Shown: positions 1 through 8,072 of the stretch, piece after piece
Layout: the number at the start of each line of letters is the position of its first letter
Position numbering within the stretch: position 1 is the stretch's first letter
Assembly (NCBI GenBank): GCA_963834825.1
Contig: CAWICZ010000015.1
Location: 248,001 to 312,000, forward strand
Source: JACDAN01 sp963834825
GTDB lineage: Bacteria > Actinomycetota > Thermoleophilia > Gaiellales > Gaiellaceae
Length of the DNA: 64,000 bases
Direction of reading: 5' to 3'
Translations under genes and position numbers: made by a program
The notes under the pieces: generated by a model
Databases searched by the model: none
What the model saw: the letters and a program-made list of their open reading frames with translations, nothing else
Told to the model about the DNA's origin: nothing

Positions 1-6
1 AAGAAA

Positions 7-369
7 TTGCAACTCCTTCGAGAGCCGTGCTGTACGCCCGGCGCGCCGCTTCTCCCCAAGGACGATCGGGAACGGCTAGCCGCGCAGTTCAAGGCGCTCG
101 CTGATCCGACCCGGCTCGCAATCGTCAACCAGCTCGCGGGCTCGGGCGAGTGCTGCGTCTGCAACTTGGAGCCGCTCGGCCTCTCCCAGCCGACGATCTC
201 CCACCACCTGAAGGTCCTTCGGGACGCCGGTCTCGTCGAGAGCACGCGGCGGGGAACGTGGGCCTTCTACCGCTTGGTTCCCGATGCCGTCGACGCCCTT
301 GCCTTCACGCTGGGCGGCGGAAGCCCTCAGTCGGGCACGGGTTTGGTCGCGGCGACCGCGTCGAGCTGA
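7..369 (+). CDS. arsR: ArsR-family metalloregulatory repressor (As/Sb type)
   Basis: Winged-helix repressor of the ArsR/SmtB family, expected to release DNA on binding arsenite or antimonite. Residues 24-95 hold the wHTH: FKALADPTRLAIVNQL, then recognition helix LSQPTISHHLKVL and the wing RRGTWAFYRLV. Candidate thiol ligands are an adjacent Cys pair at residues 8-9 and C49, C50 and C52 (ECCVCNL), like the actinobacterial ArsR type that pairs an N-terminal CC with a helix Cys. The start used is TTG. The frame stays open to the window edge, so the true start may lie upstream. The 3' end overlaps the convergent HD-domain gene by 43 bp. Its ars target operon would be outside the window. Confidence 0.85.
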   Translation: MQLLREPCCTPGAPLLPKDDRERLAAQFKALADPTRLAIVNQLAGSGECCVCNLEPLGLSQPTISHHLKVLRDAGLVESTRRGTWAFYRLVPDAVDALAFTLGGGSPQSGTGLVAATASS

Positions 370-1157
370 TTCGCGTGGTACAGCACGGCCGCCTCCGCCG
401 TGCGGGCGGCACGGCCGTCGTGGTGGACGGCGACGGCGTGGACGAGCTCGGCGAGCGCGCCTCCTTCGAGCCCCTCGGCGTTGGCCTCGATCAGGCGGAT
501 CCCCAGCTGGACGTGGCCGAGCAGCCTCCCCTCGTCGGTCGGTCGAAAGTTGGGAGCGCGCCCGAGCTCGACCGTGCGCCCAGCATCGTGCAGGAGCGCG
601 GCGGCGACGAGCAGGTCGGGCCGCAGCCGAGGGTGCACCTGAGCGGCGTCCCGGCAGATGGTCGCAACGGCGACGGTGTGCTCGAGCAGGCCGCCGGCGT
701 AGTCGTGGTGAACGTCGGGGCTCGCAGGGAGCTCGCGCAGCCGGCTTCTGAACGCACCGTCGTCGAGAAATCGTCTGACGACCGCCCTGAGCCCGGAATG
801 GCTGATCTCACCGCCGAGGAACTCGAGAAAGCCGTCGAGCTCGTCGGCGTCGCGCCGCAGCGCCGGTGTGAGGGACGCGACGTCCTCCTCGGCCGGTTCG
901 AGTGACCTGACGGCGAGCTGAAGCCGGTCGCGGAACTTGTCGACCCGCCCGAGCACGCGGACGGCATCGCCCTCGCCGAAGCGGCCGTCGAGCAGCTCGA
1001 CGTCGTTCCAGACCCGGGCTTCGATCCGCCCGCTCGAGTCGACGAGCTCGAGCGCGAGGTAGTCCGAGCCCCCCCGCGTCCGTCGCCGCTCCTTTCTCGA
1101 CACCGCGTAGACCCCCTCGACGACGCGGTCCTCCTGGAGCTCGGCGATTGCGCTCAC
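327..1157 (-). CDS. OB-fold/HD-domain phosphohydrolase, YhaM-like
   Basis: The N-terminal ~85 residues form an OB-fold nucleic-acid-binding domain (DYLALELVDSSGRIEARVW...VRVLGRVDKF). Residues ~130-270 form an HD domain with HHDYAGGLLEHTV and the metal-binding doublet in LLHDAGR. This order matches the YhaM/CbpF 3'-5' exoribonuclease family of Gram-positive bacteria, so an RNA or DNA 3'-exonuclease is the best guess; activity is not proven. The GTG start lies 6 nt after a TAGACT -10 box (minus strand), suggesting a leaderless mRNA. It diverges from the DUF1015 gene across a 43-bp promoter region. Confidence 0.75.
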   Translation of the reverse strand: MSAIAELQEDRVVEGVYAVSRKERRRTRGGSDYLALELVDSSGRIEARVWNDVELLDGRFGEGDAVRVLGRVDKFRDRLQLAVRSLEPAEEDVASLTPALRRDADELDGFLEFLGGEISHSGLRAVVRRFLDDGAFRSRLRELPASPDVHHDYAGGLLEHTVAVATICRDAAQVHPRLRPDLLVAAALLHDAGRTVELGRAPNFRPTDEGRLLGHVQLGIRLIEANAEGLEGGALAELVHAVAVHHDGRAARTAEAAVLYHANQLDAVAATKPVPD

Positions 1158-1163
1158 GGCCCG

Positions 1164-1192
1164 AGTCTAGGGACGAAAACGGATGGTACGCT
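1164..1192. promoter_or_regulatory. Divergent leaderless promoter pair (HD gene / DUF1015 gene)
   Basis: Only 43 bp separate the two start codons. On the minus strand TAGACT (1164-1169) ends 6 nt before the GTG at 1157. On the plus strand TACGCT (1187-1192) ends 8 nt before the ATG at 1201. No Shine-Dalgarno sequence precedes either start. Confidence 0.55.
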
Positions 1193-1200
1193 CGGCCGAG

Positions 1201-2256
1201 ATGGCGGTCGTGAAGCCGTTTCGCGCCGTGCGCTACGACGAGGAGGTCGCGGGGCCGCTCGACGCCCTCGTCGCTCCTCCCTACGACGTGATCGACGACG
1301 CCCAGCGCGACGAGCTGATGGCGCGGAGCCCGCTGAACGTCGTCCACCTGACCCTGCCCGAGAGCGATGATGACGCTGCTCGCCTCTGGCGCGAGTGGCT
1401 GTCCGACGGCGCACTCGTCCGTGAGGGGGAGCCGTCCTTCTGGGCGCTCGAGCAGGACTACGTCGGCCCGGACGGTGTCCCTCGGACGCGGCGCGGGCTC
1501 GTCGCCTCGCTTCGCCCGGAGCCGTACGAAAACCGGGTCGTCCTGCCGCACGAGCGGACTCACGCCGGGCCGAAGGAGGGTCGCCTGCGGCTCCTCCGCG
1601 CCACGGGAGTCCACTTCGAGCCGATCTTCCTGCTCTACGACGGCGAGCCCCCGTACGAGTTTCCATCCGGCCCGCCCGACATCGAGACCGAGGGGGCGAA
1701 GCTCTGGCGGGTCCCGGCCGACGGAATCGAGGACGCTTTCGCCGACCGGCAGCTTCTGATCGCCGACGGCCATCACCGCTACGAGACCGCGCTCGCGTAC
1801 GGCGCCGAGCTGATCCCGGTCGTGCTCGTCTCGACCGACGATCCCGGCCTCATGATCTTCCCGACACACCGGATCGTCGAGGAGGTGAACGGCCCGGCTC
1901 CGTCTCAGGCCGACCTCCGGAGCGCGCTGGCCGAGCTGGAGCGCGAGCCGCTCGATCGGGCCGCGGCTGTCCTCTATCGCCCCGAGGGCCGGATCGCAGT
2001 CGTGCACGGCCGGGAGGGAGAGCTCGACGTCCAGCTCGTCGAGTCCCTCGTTCCCGAGGGGGTGAGCTACACGCCGTCGGTCGAGGAGGCTGTAGCCGCC
2101 GTGGACAGCGGCCGCGCCGCCGGCGCCTTCATCGTTCGCCCGACGCGGATCGAGGACGTCTTCCGGTTCGCCGAAGCCGGCGAGACCCTGCCGCAGAAGA
2201 CGACGTACTTCTATCCGAAGCTTCTCTCCGGCCTGCTCTTCCACCCCGACGGGTGA
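1201..2256 (+). CDS. DUF1015 family protein
   Basis: Full-length DUF1015 protein of 351 aa. It starts MAVVKPFRAVRYDE and contains the family blocks LVAPPYDVIDDAQRDEL, PHERTHAGPKEGRL, IADGHHRYETAL and the C-terminal KTTYFYPKLLSGLLFH. The conserved DGHHRYETAL block suggests a nucleotide- or phosphate-handling active site related to ParB/sulfiredoxin-fold kinases, but I would not assign a substrate. The ATG at 1201 is preferred over an in-frame GTG at 1183 because it follows a TACGCT -10 box by 8 nt. The stop overlaps the next start as GTGA, so it is translationally coupled to the inositol-phosphatase gene. Confidence 0.85.
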   Translation: MAVVKPFRAVRYDEEVAGPLDALVAPPYDVIDDAQRDELMARSPLNVVHLTLPESDDDAARLWREWLSDGALVREGEPSFWALEQDYVGPDGVPRTRRGLVASLRPEPYENRVVLPHERTHAGPKEGRLRLLRATGVHFEPIFLLYDGEPPYEFPSGPPDIETEGAKLWRVPADGIEDAFADRQLLIADGHHRYETALAYGAELIPVVLVSTDDPGLMIFPTHRIVEEVNGPAPSQADLRSALAELEREPLDRAAAVLYRPEGRIAVVHGREGELDVQLVESLVPEGVSYTPSVEEAVAAVDSGRAAGAFIVRPTRIEDVFRFAEAGETLPQKTTYFYPKLLSGLLFHPDG

Positions 2257-3059
2257 CCCCCTGGCTCGAGGTCTGCCGGTCGGCCGTGGCCGACATCCGC
2301 CAGGTGCTCGAAGACCTGCCGAGCCGTGTGGAGCGCGAGCCGGTGCTGGCAACGGGAGTCGGCGGAGACGACACGACGGCGATCGACGCCGCGGCGGAGC
2401 AGGCGGTCGTCACGCGGCTCGAAGAGCTCCATCGGCAAGGACACGAGTTCCTGCTCGTCTCCGAGGAGCTCGGCGAGCGCTCATTCGGCGGCGGTGAGAC
2501 GCGTGTTGTCGTCGACCCGATCGACGGCTCGGTGAACGCGAAGCGGGGGCTGCGGCACTTCTGTCTCTCCGTGGCTGTGTCGGAAGGGGCGTCGTTCGGC
2601 GACGTCGTCTACGGCTATCTCTACGACTTCGGCTCCGGCGAGGAATGGACGGCGACGAAGGGCGGCGGGGCGGCGCTCGACGGGCGTCCGCTCGGCGATG
2701 TGAGGCCCAAGGAGCAGGTGGAGATCCTCGCCCTCGAAGGGACGCTCTCGGCGGCCGTCGCCGACAAGGCGGTCGCGCTCGCCGGTTACGCGCGGCGGTT
2801 CCGGATCATGGGGTCGCTCGCGCTGTCGCTCTGCCAGCTCGCCGCGGGTCGTGTCGACGCCGTCTGCTCCCTGCGTGGCGCGCGGGCGGTGGACCTCGCC
2901 GCCGCCCAGCTCGTCGTCCGGGAGTGCGGCCTCCCGATCGGCTTCGCCGACGCCAGGCCGTGGGACGCGGCGCCGCTCGACACTGCGCCGCAGGCGCTCG
3001 TCGTCGCGGCGGCAACGGAGGAGTCACGCGACCGCCTTGCGGAGATCCTCTCCATGTGA
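2253..3059 (+). CDS. Inositol monophosphatase family protein
   Basis: Mg2+-dependent sugar/inositol phosphatase fold, 268 aa. Visible motifs are the metal-binding EELGE near residue 70, the signature VVDPIDGSVN (metal ligands and nucleophilic water), and the C-terminal block GARAVDLAAAQLVVRECG equivalent to the WD-x-AAG motif. Substrates of this family include myo-inositol-1-phosphate, fructose-1,6-bisphosphate, PAP and histidinol phosphate; none can be chosen from sequence alone. GTG start overlapping the DUF1015 stop by 4 bp. Confidence 0.85.
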   Translation: MTPWLEVCRSAVADIRQVLEDLPSRVEREPVLATGVGGDDTTAIDAAAEQAVVTRLEELHRQGHEFLLVSEELGERSFGGGETRVVVDPIDGSVNAKRGLRHFCLSVAVSEGASFGDVVYGYLYDFGSGEEWTATKGGGAALDGRPLGDVRPKEQVEILALEGTLSAAVADKAVALAGYARRFRIMGSLALSLCQLAAGRVDAVCSLRGARAVDLAAAQLVVRECGLPIGFADARPWDAAPLDTAPQALVVAAATEESRDRLAEILSM

Positions 3060-3087
3060 GCCAGATCCGCATCGGCTGCTCGGTGTC

Positions 3088-3093
3088 TAGTCT
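3088..3093 (+). promoter_or_regulatory. -10 box of the mrp gene (leaderless)
   Basis: TAGTCT lies 7 nt before the ATG, in the 41-bp gap after the phosphatase gene. No ribosome binding site is visible. Confidence 0.45.
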
Positions 3094-3100
3094 TGTAGCG

Positions 3101-4207
3101 ATGCAACCAACGCCCGACCAGATCACCGAAGCTCTCAGCAGGGTGATCGATCCCGAGCTCAAGAAACCGATCACCGAGCTTGGGATGGTGCGCGACGTGG
3201 ACGTGCAGGGCGACCACCTCGTCGTCACGATCGCGCTCACCGTTCCCGGCTGTCCGCTCCGCCATAGCTTCGAGGAGCAGGTTCAGCGCGAGCTCCAGCC
3301 GCTCCCGGGTGTCGAGACCGTCGCGACCGAGTTCGACGTGATGAGCCCCGAGGAGAAGGCCGCGCTCACGACCCGCCTGCGCGGCGGCGTGAAGCAGCGC
3401 ACGAAGGGGATCTCGCTGGACCGCTCGACGCGAGTGATCGCGGTCGCAAGCGGAAAGGGCGGCGTCGGCAAGTCGACGTTGACCGCGAACCTCGCCGCGG
3501 CCTTCGCTCGGCTCGATCACCGCACCGGGGTGCTCGACGCCGACATCTACGGCCACTCGATCCCGCACATGCTCGGCATCCATCAGCGCCCGGTCGTCGT
3601 CGACCGGATGATCGTTCCCCCGGTCCGCGACGAGCTGAAGCTGATGTCGATCGGGTTCTTCCTCGAGGACAACGCGCCGGTCATGTGGCGCGGTCCGATG
3701 TTGCACAAAGCGCTGGAGCAGTTCCTCTCAGATGTCCACTGGGGCGAGCTCGACACGCTCCTCGTCGACATGCCTCCCGGGACCGGCGACATCGCGATCT
3801 CGCTCGGCCAGCTGCTGCCGCGCGCCGAGGCGGTCGTCGTGACGACACCTCAGCCGACCGCCCAGCAGGTCGCCGTCCGTGCGGCGCAGATGGCGGAGAA
3901 GACGAGCATGCGGCTGGTCGGCGCCGTCGAGAACATGTCCTATCTGGTCGGCTCCGGGGACGAGCTCTTCGGATCCGGTGGCGGCGAGGCGCTCGCCCGC
4001 GAGATCGGGCAGCCGTTGCTCGGGCGAATCCCGCTCGATCCGGCGCTGCGCGAGGCTGCCGACCGAGGCGAACCGCTCGTCTGGGAGAATCCGGACGCCG
4101 AGGCGTCGATCGCGATCGTCCAGCTGGCCGAGGCGATCGCGGCGACGAAGCGCGAGGAAGGGCTCGGGATCGTGAAGCCGCTCCCCATCGCCGGCGCCCG
4201 GAGCTAG
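3101..4207 (+). CDS. mrp: Mrp/ApbC family Fe-S cluster carrier ATPase
   Basis: 368 aa. The N-terminal MIP18/DUF59 domain (residues 1-90, EALSRVIDPELKKPITELGMV) is followed by a P-loop NTPase of the Mrp/NBP35 subfamily with deviant Walker A GKGGVGKST, the switch block GVLDADIYGHSIPHMLG, and Walker B-like LLVDMPPGTGD. Members bind and deliver [4Fe-4S] clusters to apoproteins, which fits the Fe-S-rich complex I encoded nearby. The CxxC seen in many Mrp C-termini is not present (MSYLVGSGDELFGSGGG), so cluster binding may differ. ATG chosen from the leaderless -10 box. The stop lies inside or just before the following LDH2-like gene. Confidence 0.9.
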   Translation: MQPTPDQITEALSRVIDPELKKPITELGMVRDVDVQGDHLVVTIALTVPGCPLRHSFEEQVQRELQPLPGVETVATEFDVMSPEEKAALTTRLRGGVKQRTKGISLDRSTRVIAVASGKGGVGKSTLTANLAAAFARLDHRTGVLDADIYGHSIPHMLGIHQRPVVVDRMIVPPVRDELKLMSIGFFLEDNAPVMWRGPMLHKALEQFLSDVHWGELDTLLVDMPPGTGDIAISLGQLLPRAEAVVVTTPQPTAQQVAVRAAQMAEKTSMRLVGAVENMSYLVGSGDELFGSGGGEALAREIGQPLLGRIPLDPALREAADRGEPLVWENPDAEASIAIVQLAEAIAATKREEGLGIVKPLPIAGARS

Positions 4208-4212
4208 CGCGG

Positions 4213-4959
4213 CTGCAGCCCGAAGACGCCCTGCCCAGGCTGCGCGCCCTCGGCTTCGCCGAGCGCGAGGCGCAGACGCTCGCCGACCACTTCCTCGATG
4301 CCGAACGACGCGGCAAGAGAGGCCACGGTCTCGCCCGGGTCGAGTGGCTGGAAACGCAGGACGTCGATCCTGTCGCGCAGCCTGAGCGGCTGCTGGCGGA
4401 AGAGGGGTACGAGCGCTGGGACGGACGCGGCGCCCTCGGCTACCTCACGCTTGCGGAGATCTGCGTGGCGCAGATCGAGTCGCCGCCGCAGCATGCCCGG
4501 GTCATCGTCGCCTCGAACTGCTTCCCGACGGGGATGCTGGGCCACTGGACGCGGAAGCTGGCGGATGCCGGGCTCGTGGCGGCGCTGACGACAACGTCGC
4601 CCGCCCGCCTGGCGCACCCCGACGGCGGACCCGCCCTGGCAGGCACCAACCCTCTCTCGATCGCGATCCCGAGCTCGGATGGACAGCCGATCGTCACCGA
4701 CGTCTCGATGGGACAGGTGACCTACGGCGACGTCATCGCCGGGCTCGCTACGGCCGACGAGCTCGTCCCCTTCGGCGGCGACCGCGCGCACAAGGGGTTC
4801 GCGCTCGCTCTCGGCCTCCAGCTGCTCGTCGATGCGCTCGCCGGTGACGGGTACGGCGCGGTCCTGCTCCTCGCCCGGCCCGAGGCCGACCCGGTTCCGG
4901 CGCTGAGGCGGCTGGCAGCGGGTCTGCGGCTTCCGGGCGACCCACCTACCAAGGCTTAA
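4213..4959 (+). CDS. Compact LDH2/malate dehydrogenase-like oxidoreductase
   Basis: Resembles the LDH2/MDH2 NAD(P)-dependent 2-hydroxyacid dehydrogenase family. It has the N-terminal helix (LRALGFAEREAQTLADHFLDAE), the GHGLARVEWL motif with the conserved His, ALAGTNPLSIAIP, and LVPFGGDRAHKGFALALGLQLL near the C-terminus. At about 248 aa it is about 100 residues short of the usual 330-350. The segment between the GTNP block and the GGxxxHKG block is reduced and the C-terminal lobe is clipped. No in-frame ATG, GTG or TTG lies between the domain start and the mrp end. CTG at 4213 is the nearest candidate, otherwise a ribosomal frameshift or an indel must be invoked. Whether it is catalytic is uncertain. 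Confidence 0.6.
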   Translation: MQPEDALPRLRALGFAEREAQTLADHFLDAERRGKRGHGLARVEWLETQDVDPVAQPERLLAEEGYERWDGRGALGYLTLAEICVAQIESPPQHARVIVASNCFPTGMLGHWTRKLADAGLVAALTTTSPARLAHPDGGPALAGTNPLSIAIPSSDGQPIVTDVSMGQVTYGDVIAGLATADELVPFGGDRAHKGFALALGLQLLVDALAGDGYGAVLLLARPEADPVPALRRLAAGLRLPGDPPTKA

Positions 4960-5045
4960 CCAAAGGTTTCCGCGCTGCTGGCCGTGGGTTGGGCGGCTGC
5001 TGGCGGGCCGTCCGCGAGCCTGTGCTCATGAACAAAGGAGGACAC

Positions 5046-5480
5046 ATGAGCAAGCTCGTTATCGGACTGGCCGCCTTCATGTTGCTGGCGGCAGGCGGCG
5101 CGCTCGCCGGCGGCGCGATCACCAACTCGTCTTCGGACGACGGCTTCACGACCGGCACGACCACCAACGAGAGCACCACGCTGGGCACGACCACGAACGA
5201 CGACACGACCACGCTCGACACGACCACCACGGGCGGCGTGGACATCAGCGGCCCGTGCGACGAGGCCGAGCACGCGAACGATCCTCGTTGCACCGGCGCA
5301 GCGGTCGATCGTCAGGACGACGACCGCGGACGCGGCCGGGGCCGGGACGACGCAGGTGGCGACAACCACCGCGGCCGAGGCTCGGACGACGTCGGTGACG
5401 ACGACCACGGCGGACGCGGCCGCGGCGGCGACGACCACGGAAACGATGACCGGTCCGGCTCGAACTCGGGCCACGGCTAA
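5046..5480 (+). CDS. Small exported low-complexity protein (Thr-rich, then Asp/Arg/Gly-rich)
   Basis: 144 aa. A hydrophobic N-terminus (KLVIGLAAFMLLAAGGALA) reads as a signal peptide or anchor. A Thr/Asn-rich stretch follows, then a tail rich in Asp, Arg, Gly and His. One CDEAEHANDPRC segment gives a Cys pair. AAAGGAGG ends 5 nt before the chosen ATG, which rules out the earlier in-frame ATG at 5028. No known domain. It shares its design with the protein encoded at 8073 on the other side of the two-component genes. The charged tail could bind divalent metals; that is speculation. Confidence 0.65.
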   Translation: MSKLVIGLAAFMLLAAGGALAGGAITNSSSDDGFTTGTTTNESTTLGTTTNDDTTTLDTTTTGGVDISGPCDEAEHANDPRCTGAAVDRQDDDRGRGRGRDDAGGDNHRGRGSDDVGDDDHGGRGRGGDDHGNDDRSGSNSGHG

Positions 5481-5501
5481 CCCAACGACGAAGGAGCAAG
5501 C

Positions 5502-5858
5502 ATGAAGAAAACGATCGGAATCCTGGCCATCTCGGGGCTCGCGATGGTCGCTCTGGCCATCCCGACGCTCAGCTCGGGCGCCGCGCAAAGCGTCAGGGTC
5601 AGCGAGGTGGACGGGCGGATCTCGCTGGCCGCCAAGCCGAGGAACGGCATGGTCAAGTTCGTCGTCCGCAACCGGGGCGACGAGGGCCATGACTTCTGGC
5701 TCCGCGGCGGCGGCAAGCGCTGGAAGACGCGCGTCCTTGGCGTCGGCAGCTCGCAGACGCTGACGGTTCGCTTGAAGCGGGGCGTGCGCTACTCGTTCTG
5801 GTGCGGCGTCAGCGACCACGCGTCGGAAGGCATGCGTGGGAGCTTCGTCGCCCGCTAG
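5502..5858 (+). CDS. Predicted exported cupredoxin-like (type-1 copper) protein
   Basis: 118 aa with a signal peptide (MKKTIGILAISGLAMVALAIP). The mature part is a small beta-sandwich in which H63 (GDEGHDF) and the C-terminal loop C101-x4-H106-x4-M111 (FWCGVSDHASEGM) reproduce the His-Cys-His-Met ligand set of plastocyanin/azurin-type blue copper sites. The likely role is periplasmic or cell-surface electron transfer or copper binding. AAGGAG precedes the ATG at normal spacing. It is 21 nt downstream of the previous gene, so probably the same transcript. Confidence 0.65.
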   Translation: MKKTIGILAISGLAMVALAIPTLSSGAAQSVRVSEVDGRISLAAKPRNGMVKFVVRNRGDEGHDFWLRGGGKRWKTRVLGVGSSQTLTVRLKRGVRYSFWCGVSDHASEGMRGSFVAR

Positions 5859-5879
5859 CTCGACCCTCACCACCGACGT

Positions 5880-5915
5880 CGAGGCGGCCCTCTTGGTTCT
5901 CCCTGGGCCGCCTCG
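5880..5915 (+). terminator. Intergenic hairpin, possible terminator or attenuator
   Basis: An 11-bp perfect stem (CGAGGCGGCCC pairing with GGGCCGCCTCG) with a 14-nt loop lies between the cupredoxin stop and the response-regulator ribosome binding site. There is no downstream T-run, so partial termination or mRNA stabilisation is as likely as full termination. Confidence 0.45.
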
Positions 5916-5940
5916 GCATGGTCCGGGTAAAAGAGGAGCG

Positions 5941-6648
5941 ATGCAGATCGGAAAACGGACGATCCTGCTGGTCGAAGACGAGGAATCGATCACGGCACCG
6001 CTCGTCGAGGCTCTCAAGCGCGAGGGCTTCGACACTGCTGTCTCCGCGACCGCGGGCGAGTCTCTCGGTCTCGCCGAGCGCGTCAAGCCGGACCTCGTGC
6101 TCCTGGACGTGATGCTGCCCGACGGCTCCGGGTTCGACGTCTGCCGCGAGCTGCGCGCCCGCTCGCGGGTCCCGATCATCATGCTCACAGCGCGCGGGGA
6201 GGAGGCGGACCGCGTCGCGGGGCTGGAGCTCGGCGCCGACGACTACGTCGTCAAGCCGTTCAGCGCCAGAGAGCTGGTCGCGAGGGTTCGCGCCGTGCTG
6301 CGGCGTGCCGCCGAGGCCGGCGAGCGCAAGCTCGAAGGAGCGACCGAGATCGGCGAGGTTCGGCTCGACCCGGCGCGCCGGACTGCGACCTTTCGCAGTC
6401 AGGAGCTGGAGCTCAGCCGCAAGGAGTTCGACCTGCTCCGCCTGCTGATCGAGAACGCCGGCTCGGTCGTCACGCGGGAGCGGCTGATCGACGAGGTCTG
6501 GGACACCAACTGGTTCGGGTCGACGAAGACGCTCGACGTCCACGTCAGCGGGCTGCGCAAGAAGCTCGACGACGATCCCGCCGCACCGCGCTACATCCAC
6601 ACGATCCGAGGCGTCGGCTTCCGCTTCGCTTCGACCGACGACGTATGA
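5941..6648 (+). CDS. OmpR-family response regulator
   Basis: 235 aa. The receiver domain (residues 5-118) has acidic residues in LLVEDEE, phospho-acceptor D56 in LVLLDVMLPDGSG, Thr in MLTARG and the conserved Lys in YVVKPFS. The C-terminal winged-helix trans_reg_C domain (~145-232) contains LSRKEFDLLRLLIENAG and the recognition helix region KTLDVHVSGLRKKL. The ATG is chosen because AGAGGAG lies just upstream; an in-frame start at 5836 would run through the hairpin. The stop overlaps the kinase start by 4 bp, so the two are a cognate pair. Confidence 0.92.
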   Translation: MQIGKRTILLVEDEESITAPLVEALKREGFDTAVSATAGESLGLAERVKPDLVLLDVMLPDGSGFDVCRELRARSRVPIIMLTARGEEADRVAGLELGADDYVVKPFSARELVARVRAVLRRAAEAGERKLEGATEIGEVRLDPARRTATFRSQELELSRKEFDLLRLLIENAGSVVTRERLIDEVWDTNWFGSTKTLDVHVSGLRKKLDDDPAAPRYIHTIRGVGFRFASTDDV

Positions 6649-8063
6649 GCCTCCGCACGCGCCTGCTGGCGGCGTTCGCGTACGTCCTGGTCCTCGTCAT
6701 CGTCGCGCTCGAGGTACCGCTCATCCTCAACGTCTCTCGGCGGGTGGACGCCGAGGTCAAGGGACAGGCGGCGGCCCAGGCACAGCTGGTCGCGGCGAGT
6801 GCCTCCGGCCGAATGAGCGACGCCGGTGAGCTCCGCCGCCTGACGAGGGAGGCCGCCCAGGATCTGGGTGGACGGGTCATCGTCGTCGACGAGTCCGGGC
6901 GGCTGGTCGCCGACTCGGCCGGTGTGCAGTCGGGCTCGTACGGCGATCGCCCGGAGATCCGCACCGCGCTTCAGGAAGGGCGGATCTCGCAGGGCCGGCG
7001 CTTCAGCGACACCCTGGGTGAGTCGCTGCTGTACACGGCCGTTCCCGTCGTGGAGGGCGGCAACGGGGTCGGCGCGGTGCGGGTGACCCAGAACGTCCAG
7101 GCGATCGACGACCGCGTGCGCCGCGACGTCCTCGGTCTGATCGGCATCGGCGTGATCGCGCTCGTGCTCGGGCTCGGCTTCGCCTGGGTGCTCGCCGGGA
7201 CGCTTGCGCGTCCGCTCCAGCGGCTCGCGGCCGCGGCCCGCCGCGTCGAGGCGGGCGATCTCCAGGCCAGGGCCGAGCCGGAAGGCTCGACCGAGCACCG
7301 CGAGGTCGCGCACGCCTTCAACGACATGACGGAGCGGCTGGGACAGGTGCTCGAAGCCCAGCGGGAGTTTGTCGCGAACGCGTCACACCAACTCCGGACG
7401 CCGCTGACAGGGTTGCGGCTTCGCCTGGAGTCCGCGGCGCTGAAGGCCGGCCCGGAGCTGGGCGCGGAGCTCGAAGCGGCCGAGCAGGAGGTCCAGCGCC
7501 TCGCCCGGCTGCTCACGGCGCTGCTGACCTTGGCCCGGGAGGGCGATCGGCCGCCGGCGCGCGCCACGGTTTCTCTCGGCGATGCGGTCGAGCAGGCGGG
7601 AGAGCGCTGGGGCGATCGAGCCCGGAGCAGCGGACACGAGCTGGCCACGGTCTGCCGCGCCGAGGCCGTCGCCCGGGCCTCGGAGGAGGACATCGCGATC
7701 ATCCTCGACAACCTGATCGAGAACGCCCTCAACTACTCCCCCGGCGGCGCAGTCACCGTCGAGTGCGGCCGCGAGCGCGACGAGGTCTTCGTCGCGGTCT
7801 CGGACGAGGGGCCGGGGCTCGAGCCCGGTGAGGAGGAGCGCATCTTCGACCGCTTCGCTCGCGGAAGTGGAGGCCGCGGCTCGCCCGGAACCGGCCTCGG
7901 TCTCGCGCTCGTCGCCACGCTGGCCCGCCGGTGGGGCGGGACGGCGAGCATCGCAAACGGGGTCGCGGGCGGCGCGCGGGCCGAGGTTCGGCTGCCCGCG
8001 GCGCCCGAGCCTTTGCAATCCCCGAACAGGGACTTGGACGAGGCTTTACCCGGCCGCGTCTAG
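6645..8063 (+). CDS. Membrane sensor histidine kinase
   Basis: 472 aa. TM1 (~8-28), extracytoplasmic sensor domain (~30-160), TM2 (~163-190, IGVIALVLGLGFAWVLAG), HAMP (~190-245), HisKA with the phospho-acceptor His in FVANASHQLRTPLTGLRL, and HATPase_c with N box LIENALNYSPGG, G1 DEGPGL and G2 GTGLGLALV. It phosphorylates the OmpR regulator encoded just upstream. The stimulus is unknown. Co-location with a copper-type protein and two low-complexity exported proteins points to an envelope or metal signal. Confidence 0.92.
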   Translation: MSLRTRLLAAFAYVLVLVIVALEVPLILNVSRRVDAEVKGQAAAQAQLVAASASGRMSDAGELRRLTREAAQDLGGRVIVVDESGRLVADSAGVQSGSYGDRPEIRTALQEGRISQGRRFSDTLGESLLYTAVPVVEGGNGVGAVRVTQNVQAIDDRVRRDVLGLIGIGVIALVLGLGFAWVLAGTLARPLQRLAAAARRVEAGDLQARAEPEGSTEHREVAHAFNDMTERLGQVLEAQREFVANASHQLRTPLTGLRLRLESAALKAGPELGAELEAAEQEVQRLARLLTALLTLAREGDRPPARATVSLGDAVEQAGERWGDRARSSGHELATVCRAEAVARASEEDIAIILDNLIENALNYSPGGAVTVECGRERDEVFVAVSDEGPGLEPGEEERIFDRFARGSGGRGSPGTGLGLALVATLARRWGGTASIANGVAGGARAEVRLPAAPEPLQSPNRDLDEALPGRV

Positions 8064-8066
8064 CCT
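8061..8066 (+). promoter_or_regulatory. -10 box of the 8073 gene overlapping the kinase stop
   Basis: TAGCCT begins in the kinase stop codon and ends 6 nt before the ATG at 8073, so the small gene can be transcribed leaderless and independently of the two-component pair. Confidence 0.4.
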
Positions 8067-8072
8067 GGATTC

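Noticed and set aside
2645..3100. Long open frame leading into mrp, suggesting an N-terminal extension
   Set aside because: The extra part lies out of frame over the inositol-phosphatase gene and has shadow composition. Mrp homology and a -10 box place the start at 3101.
5100..5480. Short tandem-like repeats that might suggest a repeat array
   Set aside because: Low-complexity codons for Thr, Asp, Arg and Gly within a coding sequence. No regular repeat-spacer pattern, so not a CRISPR.
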